Part shown: piece after piece, positions 27,898-35,059 of the stretch
Numbering within the stretch: the stretch's first letter is position 1
How the letters are laid out: each line of letters starts with the position of its first letter
Origin: Limnobacter sp.
GTDB taxonomy: Bacteria > Pseudomonadota > Gammaproteobacteria > Burkholderiales > Burkholderiaceae_B
Direction: 5' to 3'
NCBI GenBank assembly: GCA_029866125.1
Contig: JARWZZ010000004.1
Location: forward strand, 1 to 64,000
Length of the DNA stretch: 64,000 nt
Translations under genes and position numbers: made by a program
Notes under the pieces: model-generated
What the model saw: only the letters and a program-made list of their open reading frames with translations
The model's database searches: none
Told to the model about the DNA's origin: nothing

Positions 27898-28329
27898 ATG
27901 TCAATTGACTGGAATTCATTTACGCCGCTTGCATCAGCAGTCGGTGGCGTTTTGATTGGTATTTCTGCGGCAATGTTTGTTTTATTGAATGGCCGCATTT
28001 TGGGCATCAGCGGGATAGTGGGCGGCTTGTTGTCGCCCAAGCAAGGTGACGTCATTTGGCGGGTGCTGTTTCTGCTGGGTGTGCTGGTGGCTCCACTTGC
28101 CTATGGCTTGTTGACTGAACTGCCCACACGGCAAATTGACGCGGGGTCGGCTGTATTGATTGCGGCAGGTTTGCTGGTTGGCGTGGGTACCCGCATTGGC
28201 TCGGGCTGCACCAGCGGGCACGGTGTGTGCGGTTTATCCAGATTGTCACCAAGGTCGTTGATGGCCACCTTGACATTCATGGCGGCTGGCTTTGCGACCG
28301 TGTTTGTGACTCACCATGTTTTGGCTTAA
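27898..28329 (+). CDS. YeeE/YedE family protein, first half (PmpA-like)
   Basis: A 143-residue membrane protein from ATG 27898, one base after the regulator's stop codon. Four hydrophobic segments are seen, with the family motif GTRIGSGCTSGHGVCGLSRL. Together with the next gene it makes up a split YeeE/YedE transporter of the PmpAB type, linked to sulfur compound import. AAAGGAGG lies upstream. Confidence 0.85.
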   Translation: MSIDWNSFTPLASAVGGVLIGISAAMFVLLNGRILGISGIVGGLLSPKQGDVIWRVLFLLGVLVAPLAYGLLTELPTRQIDAGSAVLIAAGLLVGVGTRIGSGCTSGHGVCGLSRLSPRSLMATLTFMAAGFATVFVTHHVLA

Positions 28330-28343
28330 AGGCGTGAAAGAAT

Positions 28344-28799
28344 ATGAATAACTTCAACTCGAATTTGTCTTCCATTTGGTTGGCTAGGCTGGCCTCGCTC
28401 GCAAGTGGCTTTGTTTTTGGCGTGGGCCTGCTGATTTCCGGCATGGCCAACCCCGACAAAGTACTTGGCTTTTTGGACTTGGCTGGCGAGTGGGACCCCT
28501 CATTGGCGTTTGTAATGGGGGGCGCCATTGCGGTGGGTTTACTGGCTTTTGCAATATCCAAGAAGCGTACCTTGTCTTTTCTGGGCGAGCCCATGCGCAT
28601 GCCCACATCCACCGACATTGATAAAAAGCTGATTCTGGGTGGTGTATTGTTTGGACTGGGTTGGGGCTTGGCAGGTTTTTGCCCGGGCCCAGCTTTGGTG
28701 TCCATCACCAGCTTGGACCCCAAGGTGTTGCTTTTTGTGGGCTCCATGCTGATTGGCATGCTGGGCTTTGAATTGTTTGAACGTTCCAAATCCAAGTGA
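28344..28799 (+). CDS. YeeE/YedE family protein, second half (PmpB-like)
   Basis: A 151-residue membrane protein with four hydrophobic segments. The motifs FGVGLLISGMANPDKVLGFL and LFGLGWGLAGFCPGPALVS are typical of the PmpB/DUF6691 half. It follows the first half by 14 bp, so both are made from one transcript and probably assemble together. Confidence 0.85.
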   Translation: MNNFNSNLSSIWLARLASLASGFVFGVGLLISGMANPDKVLGFLDLAGEWDPSLAFVMGGAIAVGLLAFAISKKRTLSFLGEPMRMPTSTDIDKKLILGGVLFGLGWGLAGFCPGPALVSITSLDPKVLLFVGSMLIGMLGFELFERSKSK

Positions 28800-28808
28800 A
28801 ATAAATTT

Positions 28809-29441
28809 ATGAACAACTGGATTTATGCAGGCATTACGATTGCCATTTTGATTGCCTATGAGGCTTTTTTGGTTGTGCTTTCACGAAGACACCCCGAACG
28901 TTTGGCGCGTGAGGTACACGCAGGTTTGCGCGAAGATTGGGTGAATGCACTTGCACAAAGCAAGGGGTCAGAAATACTGGGGGTGCAAACCCTCAGAAAC
29001 TCCTTGATGTCCTCCTCGCTGGTTGCGTCTACTGCTGCAATTGGCCTGATGGGTACGATCACCCTGTCCATTCCCGGAATTCAAAGCCAACTTCTGCCAG
29101 CCGGGCATGTGGCTGCAGGCATGGCCTCGCCCAAAATTTTTATGGATTTGACTTTGCTTTTGCTGCTGTTTGCATCGTTGGTTACTTCGGTGATGGCTGC
29201 CCGATACTACAACCACGCAGGCTTTGTGGTGGGCATGCCTGTGGATTCCCCAGCAAGGCATAAATGGCAAGCCGCAGGTGTGAAATACACGCGCCGAGCT
29301 GGCATTTTGTACGGCATTGGGCTGCGCCAACTGCTGCTTGTTGCGCCTGTGATTGCTTATATTTTGTACCCGATTGCAGGGCCTTTTGTTGCGCTGGTGG
29401 TCATTGGATCGCTGTGGTCTTTTGACAGATACAGTGACTGA
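28809..29441 (+). CDS. DUF599-like membrane protein
   Basis: A 210-residue membrane protein with four hydrophobic segments (IYAGITIAILIAYEAFLVVL, then SSSLVASTAAIGLMGTI, LTLLLLLFASLVTSVMAARYY and LLLVAPVIAYILYPIAG). The segment QTLRNSLMSSSLVASTA and the C-terminal layout resemble DUF599 proteins. Function is unknown. It starts 10 bp after the PmpB-like gene, so it is probably part of the same operon. Confidence 0.65.
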   Translation: MNNWIYAGITIAILIAYEAFLVVLSRRHPERLAREVHAGLREDWVNALAQSKGSEILGVQTLRNSLMSSSLVASTAAIGLMGTITLSIPGIQSQLLPAGHVAAGMASPKIFMDLTLLLLLFASLVTSVMAARYYNHAGFVVGMPVDSPARHKWQAAGVKYTRRAGILYGIGLRQLLLVAPVIAYILYPIAGPFVALVVIGSLWSFDRYSD

Positions 29442-29502
29442 GGGTAGAAAGACAATAAAGACTTAATCAAAAAATAACAAAGCAATCACGGGAGACATTA
29501 CT

Positions 29503-30078
29503 ATGCTTGGAATTCCTTTGGCACTGGTTACAGCCAATGCCACTGAATGGTTTATGCACAAATACGTGTTGCATGGCTTGGGTAAAAAACAGGGTACGTT
29601 TTGGGCGTTCCACTTTCATGAACATCACAAGGAGGTGCGTAAACATGGCTACTACGACCCCAATTACGAGCGCTTCCCCTTGGGCTTGCATGCACAGGGC
29701 AAGGAAACTTGGGCGCTGATTGCCAGCTCGGTGGCATTGGTGCCGCTGTTCCCTGTTGCTCCGTTTTTTGTGGGTACCTTGTGGTATTGCGCAGGCAATT
29801 ACTACAGGGTGCACAAGCACTCGCACAACAACCCGGAATGGGGCGAGAAAAACGTACCTTGGCATTATGACCACCACATGGGCAACAACCCCGGTGCCAA
29901 CTGGTGCGTCACCAAGCCTTGGTTTGATTACATCATGGGCACGCGGGTGTTTACGAAGGACGGCATACGCGAGAACAACGTGCTGGGCCTGCAAACCCTT
30001 CCAAAGTGGCTTGAACCTTGGCTGGAGAAGGTATTCCCCTCCCTAGACAAGTTAGGACAGGTTGCCGGCCGAGCCTGA
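29503..30078 (+). CDS. Fatty acid hydroxylase/sterol desaturase superfamily protein
   Basis: A 191-residue membrane-associated di-iron enzyme candidate. Histidine boxes are clear: HKYVLH (residues 19-24), HFHEHH, HKHSH and HYDHH. A GGAGA ribosome site supports ATG 29503. It lacks the N-terminal membrane hairpin of longer relatives, so it is of the short type. It lies 61 bp after the DUF599-like gene. The substrate is unknown; carotenoid, fatty acid or ceramide hydroxylation are possibilities from the superfamily. Confidence 0.78.
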   Translation: MLGIPLALVTANATEWFMHKYVLHGLGKKQGTFWAFHFHEHHKEVRKHGYYDPNYERFPLGLHAQGKETWALIASSVALVPLFPVAPFFVGTLWYCAGNYYRVHKHSHNNPEWGEKNVPWHYDHHMGNNPGANWCVTKPWFDYIMGTRVFTKDGIRENNVLGLQTLPKWLEPWLEKVFPSLDKLGQVAGRA

Positions 30079-30105
30079 GTTGTTTATAGCCCTGAGTTGC
30101 TGTAA

Positions 30106-31704
30106 TTAATTGCTATACAACCCGCGAATGTCGTCAGTCATTTTGGATTGACCTTCGCGGGTACTGAAGCTTCTGGCACTGGCAAAATGGAATGACATCC
30201 GCTCGGCCCACTTGGCGTCATCCAGCAAACGTTGGTCCGCAGTGTCAAAACCCGGCTCACCAGAATTTTTCAAAAAGCGGTCAAACCATGCAAGTGTGTA
30301 GTGGGTGATCATGGGGCGCGCCCATCCGCCTACGCAAGCGTTGTTCTCTACTTTTGGGCACCACGAGCTGGCAGGCAAACCGTAACCCAATGAATAGTCC
30401 AAATGCGTGGTCCCAGCAATTGTGAGGGCATACACGGGCTGATTGGACTCTTTCCACTGTTTGAAGGCATTCAAGTGTTCATCCCGCGGCGGGTTGCGCA
30501 CGAAAGGCACAGGTGTAAAGCCGTATTCCGAAGTAAAGCTCATTGCGGGTACGCGAGCACTCACAGGTGGGGCGCTGCTTGGTCGAATCAAACCCTCGGC
30601 CGCGTCAAACGGTGGAAGGCTACTCAATGTGGCTGCATTGGGCTTACTGCGTGAGCCCAGCGCATCCCAAGCCACAACGACTTTGACTGGGTTGGTGGCA
30701 GTAAGCTTGCCCGGCCAAGGCAATGAATCTGCTGCCCCATAACTTTGCACCCAAGTGACCCCACCCGCACCATAGGAATGGCCTGCAAGACCAATGCGCT
30801 CAGCATCCACCACAGCGTGGAATGGATTGAATGGATTGGTTTTTGTGGGGTAAGTGCCTTTACAGGTGGCCTCGTGTGGATAGGGCTTATTGGGTGAGGA
30901 CAGCAGGAAATCAATGTCGTTAACCAAACCCTCATAAAAAACCGCGCCATTGAAGTTGCCGCCTTGCGCACCCTTTGGTGTGGAAAAATCCGATGCGCCC
31001 TGCCCCCGTGGGTCATTGGTGAGTACGGTGTACCCCGCGCGCACCAATTCTTGAACGGCCCACCAATACAATTGTTCGCCAGCCTGTACGGAGCCGTTTT
31101 TGACAACAATCGCGGGAAGCGTGCTGCTGGCCGTACTTCTTGGCCGCCACACTTTGCCGGAAATGCGCGCGCACTCTTGATCGTAGTAAACCACTGGGAT
31201 CACTTCGGCCTCTTGTTCATAAAAGCGTTTTCCATCAGGCCCATCCACCCCGGGGTAACGGAATGGATCGCCCACACACGGGCCCATACCGGCAGCACAC
31301 AAAGGTGTTGCAGGGGAATTTCCAAATGCGGGGGGCAAACTCCAACTGGGGTCATTGATGGAACGCATCAACATGCCACTGCTATTGACCAACTGCTGCT
31401 GCAAGGCCCTGACCTGAAAGGCTGGGTTCAATTGCTCGGTGTTGGCTTCGTAGGTGCGGGCTACGTTTTGGGCCTCGCACTGCACAAACGCTGGGGAGGG
31501 GTAAGCGGCTGTGTCGCATGTAGTGTCAATTTGAACCGGTGCATTGTTGCTGTCGGTTTGATTGGGCTGGAGGGCGGAGGCGCTGTTGGAGCCATTGGCA
31601 GAGAGGGTATTGGATGAATCGCCCCCACAGGCGCTCAGTATAAAAGTGGTGCAGCAAAGCAGACCAAGAAGCCCATGGGAAATACTGCTGGATGTGTGCA
31701 TCAA
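30106..31704 (-). CDS. Lipoprotein alpha/beta hydrolase
   Basis: A 532-residue exported protein. The signal sequence ends in a lipobox (FILSAC, lipidated cysteine near residue 26), followed by a Ser/Asn-rich linker. The hydrolase part has the elbow GLAGHSYGAGG, an upstream TNDPRGQGASDFS and a late histidine in GTTHLDYSLGYGL. The fold suggests esterase or peptidase-like activity at the cell surface or periplasmic face. No neighbour explains its substrate. Confidence 0.75.
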   Translation of the reverse strand: MMHTSSSISHGLLGLLCCTTFILSACGGDSSNTLSANGSNSASALQPNQTDSNNAPVQIDTTCDTAAYPSPAFVQCEAQNVARTYEANTEQLNPAFQVRALQQQLVNSSGMLMRSINDPSWSLPPAFGNSPATPLCAAGMGPCVGDPFRYPGVDGPDGKRFYEQEAEVIPVVYYDQECARISGKVWRPRSTASSTLPAIVVKNGSVQAGEQLYWWAVQELVRAGYTVLTNDPRGQGASDFSTPKGAQGGNFNGAVFYEGLVNDIDFLLSSPNKPYPHEATCKGTYPTKTNPFNPFHAVVDAERIGLAGHSYGAGGVTWVQSYGAADSLPWPGKLTATNPVKVVVAWDALGSRSKPNAATLSSLPPFDAAEGLIRPSSAPPVSARVPAMSFTSEYGFTPVPFVRNPPRDEHLNAFKQWKESNQPVYALTIAGTTHLDYSLGYGLPASSWCPKVENNACVGGWARPMITHYTLAWFDRFLKNSGEPGFDTADQRLLDDAKWAERMSFHFASARSFSTREGQSKMTDDIRGLYSN

Positions 31705-31717
31705 GTTCTCTCGAAGA

Positions 31718-31761
31718 ATCCAAATGGAATGGACTGATACCCAGCGCGGCGGTATTTGGAT
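31718..31761. promoter_or_regulatory. Inverted repeat upstream of the lipoprotein hydrolase gene
   Basis: ATCCAAAT (31718-31725) is repeated in reverse complement as ATTTGGAT (31754-31761), with 28 bp between. It lies directly upstream of the minus-strand hydrolase gene and about 175 bp before flhD. A regulator-binding role is possible but unsupported otherwise. Confidence 0.35.
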
Positions 31762-31936
31762 TTGTAAGGCATTTTCTTACATTTTAAATGGGGTATTTCT
31801 TCCCTCTTTATTAGCAGATTGCTGAATGTGCGTTTGTGCTAAGACCCGCATAATTCTTTCAACGGCACTGCAAGACAAGACGAGGGAATGCAGAGCCAGC
31901 ACAAAAAAACATTTGATTAATTTGGGAGAAATCATC

Positions 31937-32251
31937 ATGAAAAACAGCCGCCTGCTTGAAGAAATCCGCGAAGCCAATTTGTCCTACATGCTGTTGGCAC
32001 AACAGCTGATTCGTGAAGACCGTGCAGAAGCACTGATCCGTTTGGGTGTAAGCGAAACAACGGCTGATTTGATCGAACAACTTTCCACCGCGCAAGTGTT
32101 GCGTGTAGCGTCAAGCAATATGCTGATGTGCCGCTTCCGCTTTGATGATGAGGTGGTTTGGAACCTGTTGACTAGCCACGGCAAAGACCGCGAAGCCAAA
32201 GGCATTCATGCTGCAATTTTGATGGCTGGCAAGGCGATTGAGCACGCTTAA
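31937..32251 (+). CDS. flhD: Flagellar master regulator subunit FlhD (without adjacent flhC)
   Basis: FlhD binds FlhC to form the class 1 activator of flagellar genes. ATG 31937, with GGGAGAA upstream, gives 104 residues. The core EANLSYMLLAQQLIREDR, the following ALIRLG, and LRVASSNMLMCRFRFDD match FlhD closely, including the conserved cysteine. In most genomes flhC follows directly. Here the next gene is a convergent AraC-type regulator and no FlhC-like reading frame is present in the window. Confidence 0.9.
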   Translation: MKNSRLLEEIREANLSYMLLAQQLIREDRAEALIRLGVSETTADLIEQLSTAQVLRVASSNMLMCRFRFDDEVVWNLLTSHGKDREAKGIHAAILMAGKAIEHA

Positions 32252-32261
32252 TTGAGTTGGC

Positions 32262-33278
32262 TTAACCCGTCAATTTGGACCGATATTCCCGTGGGCTTTG
32301 CCCCTGCCAGTGAATGAACGCATTGGTAAAGCTGCGCCGATCGGAATAACCCAGCTTGATGCTAATGGATTCGATGTCGAGGACTGAGCCTTTTAACATT
32401 TCGCAGGCCAGTTCATGGCGGGTTTGGGATTGTATGTCCGCAAAGCTAGAGCCTTCGGCTTTTAACCTGCGCTGCAAGGTCCGTGGATGTAACTCCAAAT
32501 GCTGAGCCACTGCCTCCATGGGTTCGCCCAGCAGGCTGAGTTTGGACCGGAACAGTTGAGTGAGTTGCTTGGACAAACGGCCGTAGGCCGGTTGCACCAG
32601 CAATTGCCCCAGAATAACCTGCTCCGCTTTGATGTGCGCGACAGGAATACCACCTGGCAAAGGTAGGTCTGCATACTTCAAATCAAACACAAACCGGGTT
32701 TGGCTGGCGCCGAAGCGCAGCGGCATTGTAAAAAACTCTGCGTACACCGCCAAATCAGCCAAGGGCTGATGCTTGAACTCCAATGAACGAATGACATGCA
32801 CACCCGGCAACATTTTGGCGCACAAGTGTGTGATCGCTGAACAGGACAGCTCCACCAAAGCCGGTAAGTCCTGGTGCACGCCGGTGGGGTCGCGCACCTC
32901 CACAGTCAGCAGCACGGTGGAATCAGTAATGTCGATTGAGAAGTACAAATTGGGATGCAGCAGCTGCGGCGACCATTTGAATACTTTGAATGTCTCCCGC
33001 AAGGTGGGCGCGCTGGTGACAAAAGCGCCCAGCTCGGGCAAGCCCTCAAAATTGAAAGAAGCCCCAGTTGCCATTGCAAAGTTGGATTTGCTGGCGCGGG
33101 ACTGGCATGCGTCCAACAGCAAACTGAAGGTGGCAAGCGAAATTCGGCTTTGAGGCCTGGGGGACATGTCGATGTCCACATTCAACTCGTGCAGCACTTG
33201 ATTGAGGTCTACCCCGCAGCGGCGTGCAGCCGTGGCAAAAGTGCTCAACAAATGAAAATTCACAGATTCCAGAACCAT
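32262..33278 (-). CDS. AraC-family transcriptional regulator
   Basis: An OruR/ArgR-like regulator with an N-terminal arabinose-binding-type domain (about residues 15-210) and a C-terminal AraC helix-turn-helix. The DNA-binding part shows HLELHPRTLQRRLKAEGSSF and KLGYSDRRSFTNAFIHWQGQ. I give the ATG at 33278 (338 residues), although the GGAGG directly abuts it; a GTG at 33308 is an alternative. It is divergent from the PF10118 gene and may control it. Confidence 0.88.
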   Translation of the reverse strand: MVLESVNFHLLSTFATAARRCGVDLNQVLHELNVDIDMSPRPQSRISLATFSLLLDACQSRASKSNFAMATGASFNFEGLPELGAFVTSAPTLRETFKVFKWSPQLLHPNLYFSIDITDSTVLLTVEVRDPTGVHQDLPALVELSCSAITHLCAKMLPGVHVIRSLEFKHQPLADLAVYAEFFTMPLRFGASQTRFVFDLKYADLPLPGGIPVAHIKAEQVILGQLLVQPAYGRLSKQLTQLFRSKLSLLGEPMEAVAQHLELHPRTLQRRLKAEGSSFADIQSQTRHELACEMLKGSVLDIESISIKLGYSDRRSFTNAFIHWQGQSPREYRSKLTG

Positions 33279-33410
33279 CCTCCGCTTGCAAGTGCAGTGG
33301 TTACCCACAGATTGTCGTCGATTCTTCCTTTTTGTCCTTTGAGATCATATCTTGATTTGAAAGTCAGGAGTAGCCTTAGTTCCATCAAGAAACAAGGAGA
33401 TCACAAGAAT

Positions 33411-34286
33411 ATGGGTAAGACATTGCACCGAGAAGAGATTGTTCCCCGCAGCAATTTGGATTTTGACTTGAAAGGCGATATTCCAAAGTACTGGTTGGGT
33501 GGCGATGCATTCAAGACGCGCGTGTTTGACGGCGTTCAAATGAGCTTCCCGGACGGTGAGCGTTATTTCATCGAAAGCGTGCGTGCCTACAAAGACCAAA
33601 TCAAGGACCCTGAATTGCTCAAGCAGGTGAAGGATTTCACTTGGCAAGAAGGCCAACACGGCAAAGTGCACACCGAGTACAACGAACGCATGAAAGAGCA
33701 AGGCGTACCTGTGGACCGCTTTTTGTCTGTGGTGAAGAAGGTGCTAAACCGCCGCATCAAAAAACTGCCCAAGAAATACAACATTGCAATGACCTCTGCG
33801 CTGGAGCATTTCACAGCCATGATGGCTGAGACGTTTTTCGCCAAGAAGGACGTGATGGCGCAGGCCGACCCCCGCATGCGCGCAATGCTGGCTTGGCATG
33901 CCATTGAGGAAATGGAACACAAGGCGGTTGCATTTGATGTGATGCAAAAAGTAGCGGGTGTGGGCTATGCTTTGCGGGCATGGACCATGTGCCACGCCAT
34001 TTTCGCCTTCACAATGCACACCATGTTGGTGACTTGGTACCTACTGAAAGTGGATGGTTTTACCGGTTGGCAGCGTTTGCAGATGTACACAAAAGGCATG
34101 GCTTGGCTGTTTGGCCCCGGCGGCCTTTACACCAGCTTAATTCCCAGCTTGCTGACCTATTTCAAACCGGGCTTCCACCCTTGGCACACCAAAACCATAC
34201 ACAGCTACGGCGTGTGGTTGGAAACTTTTGAGCAATCAGGAAGCGCCTTGGAAGCTGGGGAAGCCATGTACGCTGCTGCGTATTAA
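33411..34286 (+). CDS. PF10118-type predicted metal-dependent hydrolase, paralogue 1
   Basis: A 291-residue protein of the PF10118 family, whose biochemical role is not established. Likely metal ligands are in FTWQEGQHGKVH, ALEHFTAMMAE and WHAIEEMEHKAVAFDV, an arrangement of glutamates and histidines resembling helical di-iron proteins. A hydrophobic segment follows (HAIFAFTMHTMLVTWYLL). AAGGAGA lies 11 bp before ATG 33411. The paralogue at 40890 keeps the same motifs. Confidence 0.85.
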   Translation: MGKTLHREEIVPRSNLDFDLKGDIPKYWLGGDAFKTRVFDGVQMSFPDGERYFIESVRAYKDQIKDPELLKQVKDFTWQEGQHGKVHTEYNERMKEQGVPVDRFLSVVKKVLNRRIKKLPKKYNIAMTSALEHFTAMMAETFFAKKDVMAQADPRMRAMLAWHAIEEMEHKAVAFDVMQKVAGVGYALRAWTMCHAIFAFTMHTMLVTWYLLKVDGFTGWQRLQMYTKGMAWLFGPGGLYTSLIPSLLTYFKPGFHPWHTKTIHSYGVWLETFEQSGSALEAGEAMYAAAY

Positions 34287-34385
34287 GCAACCCCATCGGT
34301 ACGGGGCATCGGAATATACCCGATAAGCCGTTCTTTTTGAACGATGGTTCTGGTTGAAAATTTGAGATCCTGTGAAGGTAACAGC

Positions 34386-34430
34386 GGTGAACAACACTTT
34401 GAGCGCGATGCGCTACGAGTGTTTTTCACC
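34386..34430 (+). other. Symmetric 45-nt hairpin with three 5-bp helices
   Basis: GGTGA/TCACC, ACACT/AGTGT and AGCGC/GCGCT pair perfectly, separated by two 3x3 internal loops and closed by a 3-nt GAT loop. It lies between the PF10118 gene and a small gene starting at 34470. Runs of T in its 3' half (423-425 within GTTTTT) could give terminator activity. It may instead be a processing or protein-binding site. Confidence 0.6.
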
Positions 34431-34469
34431 CTACCCCACATGCAATAACTCAATTGAACTGGACCACAC

Positions 34470-34766
34470 ATGACCGAACAAGAACTAGAAGTCATCAAAC
34501 TGAAGCTGCGGGTTGAAGCCCATTCCATCATGATTGTGAACCTATGGCGCACGCTGATGAGCCACGACGCCAAATTGGCAGAAAAGCTGCAAGACAGCTT
34601 GGACATGATTGCGGATGCCAATACGGACGTAGTGTTCTCGCACATGTTGCCCGGCTTTTCCAATATGCTGTCAGATGAGTTCAATGAAGTGATATTGGAG
34701 TTGAACAGACGGATCAACCTAGGCAGAGAAAAGCCAGCACATTCCAACGCAGCCAGCGCTGAATAA
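34470..34766 (+). CDS. Hypothetical small helical protein
   Basis: A 98-residue cytoplasmic protein starting MTEQELEVIKLKLRVEAHS. It is predicted mostly helical, acidic, without cysteine, signal or membrane segments. I recognise no family. Charged amphipathic spacing and codon use like its neighbours make it likely to be real. It is downstream of the PF10118 gene, beyond the 34386-34430 hairpin. Confidence 0.55.
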   Translation: MTEQELEVIKLKLRVEAHSIMIVNLWRTLMSHDAKLAEKLQDSLDMIADANTDVVFSHMLPGFSNMLSDEFNEVILELNRRINLGREKPAHSNAASAE

Positions 34767-34834
34767 ATCATGCGTGAGGCTGTATCCTGCAAGAAAGTGC
34801 AACCGCATGCTGCCGCCAAAATATCACCTTCTAC

Positions 34835-34995
34835 GTCAGCGTTGCAAACGCAACTGAGCTGAACCGTCCTAGCGATTCAGGGGACGCGCCGGGCGACAAA
34901 ACACATCAGCAGCGATTCATCCAAGCCTGCCGTGGAGCCCGGAAACAAGCGGAACCAAGCGAGGACGGTCAGTCGGTTGCGTATGCGAAGCGGAC
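34835..34995 (+). repeat. Imperfect inverted-repeat element, copy 2; candidate structured RNA
   Basis: The outer helix pairs 34835-34854 with 34976-34995 (16 Watson-Crick pairs and one G-T of 20). Inside it are CTG/CAG (34859-34861 with 34970-34972), ACCGTCCT/AGGACGGT (34863-34870 with 34962-34969) and CCGGGC/GCCCGG (34889-34894 with 34937-34942). The 90-nt core 34872-34961 is 82/90 identical to 151-240. Compared with copy 1 the flanking helices changed sequence yet kept pairing. The element and its trailing repeats fill the region ahead of the HMG-CoA reductase gene, so it would be in that gene's leader if transcribed from upstream. Confidence 0.6.
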
Positions 34996-35050
34996 AGGGT
35001 TGCGCGTGCGAAGCGGACAAGGTTGCGCTTGCAAGGCGGAAAAGGTTGAG
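34975..35050. repeat. 23-bp tandem repeat, iterated 3' arm of element copy 2
   Basis: A unit of the form GGTTGCGNNTGCGAAGCGGA plus three bases repeats at 34975, 34998 and 35021, with a partial copy at 35044. The first unit is the 3' arm of the outer helix of the element. Divergence increases towards the third copy. Confidence 0.88.
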
Positions 35051-35059
35051 CTAGGGTAG

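Noticed and set aside
32955-33410. Open-frame extension upstream of the first PF10118 gene
   Set aside because: It lies antisense to the AraC-type gene, is not family-like, and a strong AAGGAGA site points to ATG 33411.
34283-34819. Minus-strand open frame of 178 codons over the hairpin and small gene
   Set aside because: The composition is atypical (Ser/Arg/Cys-rich) and it overlaps the hairpin and the more credible 34470-34766 gene.
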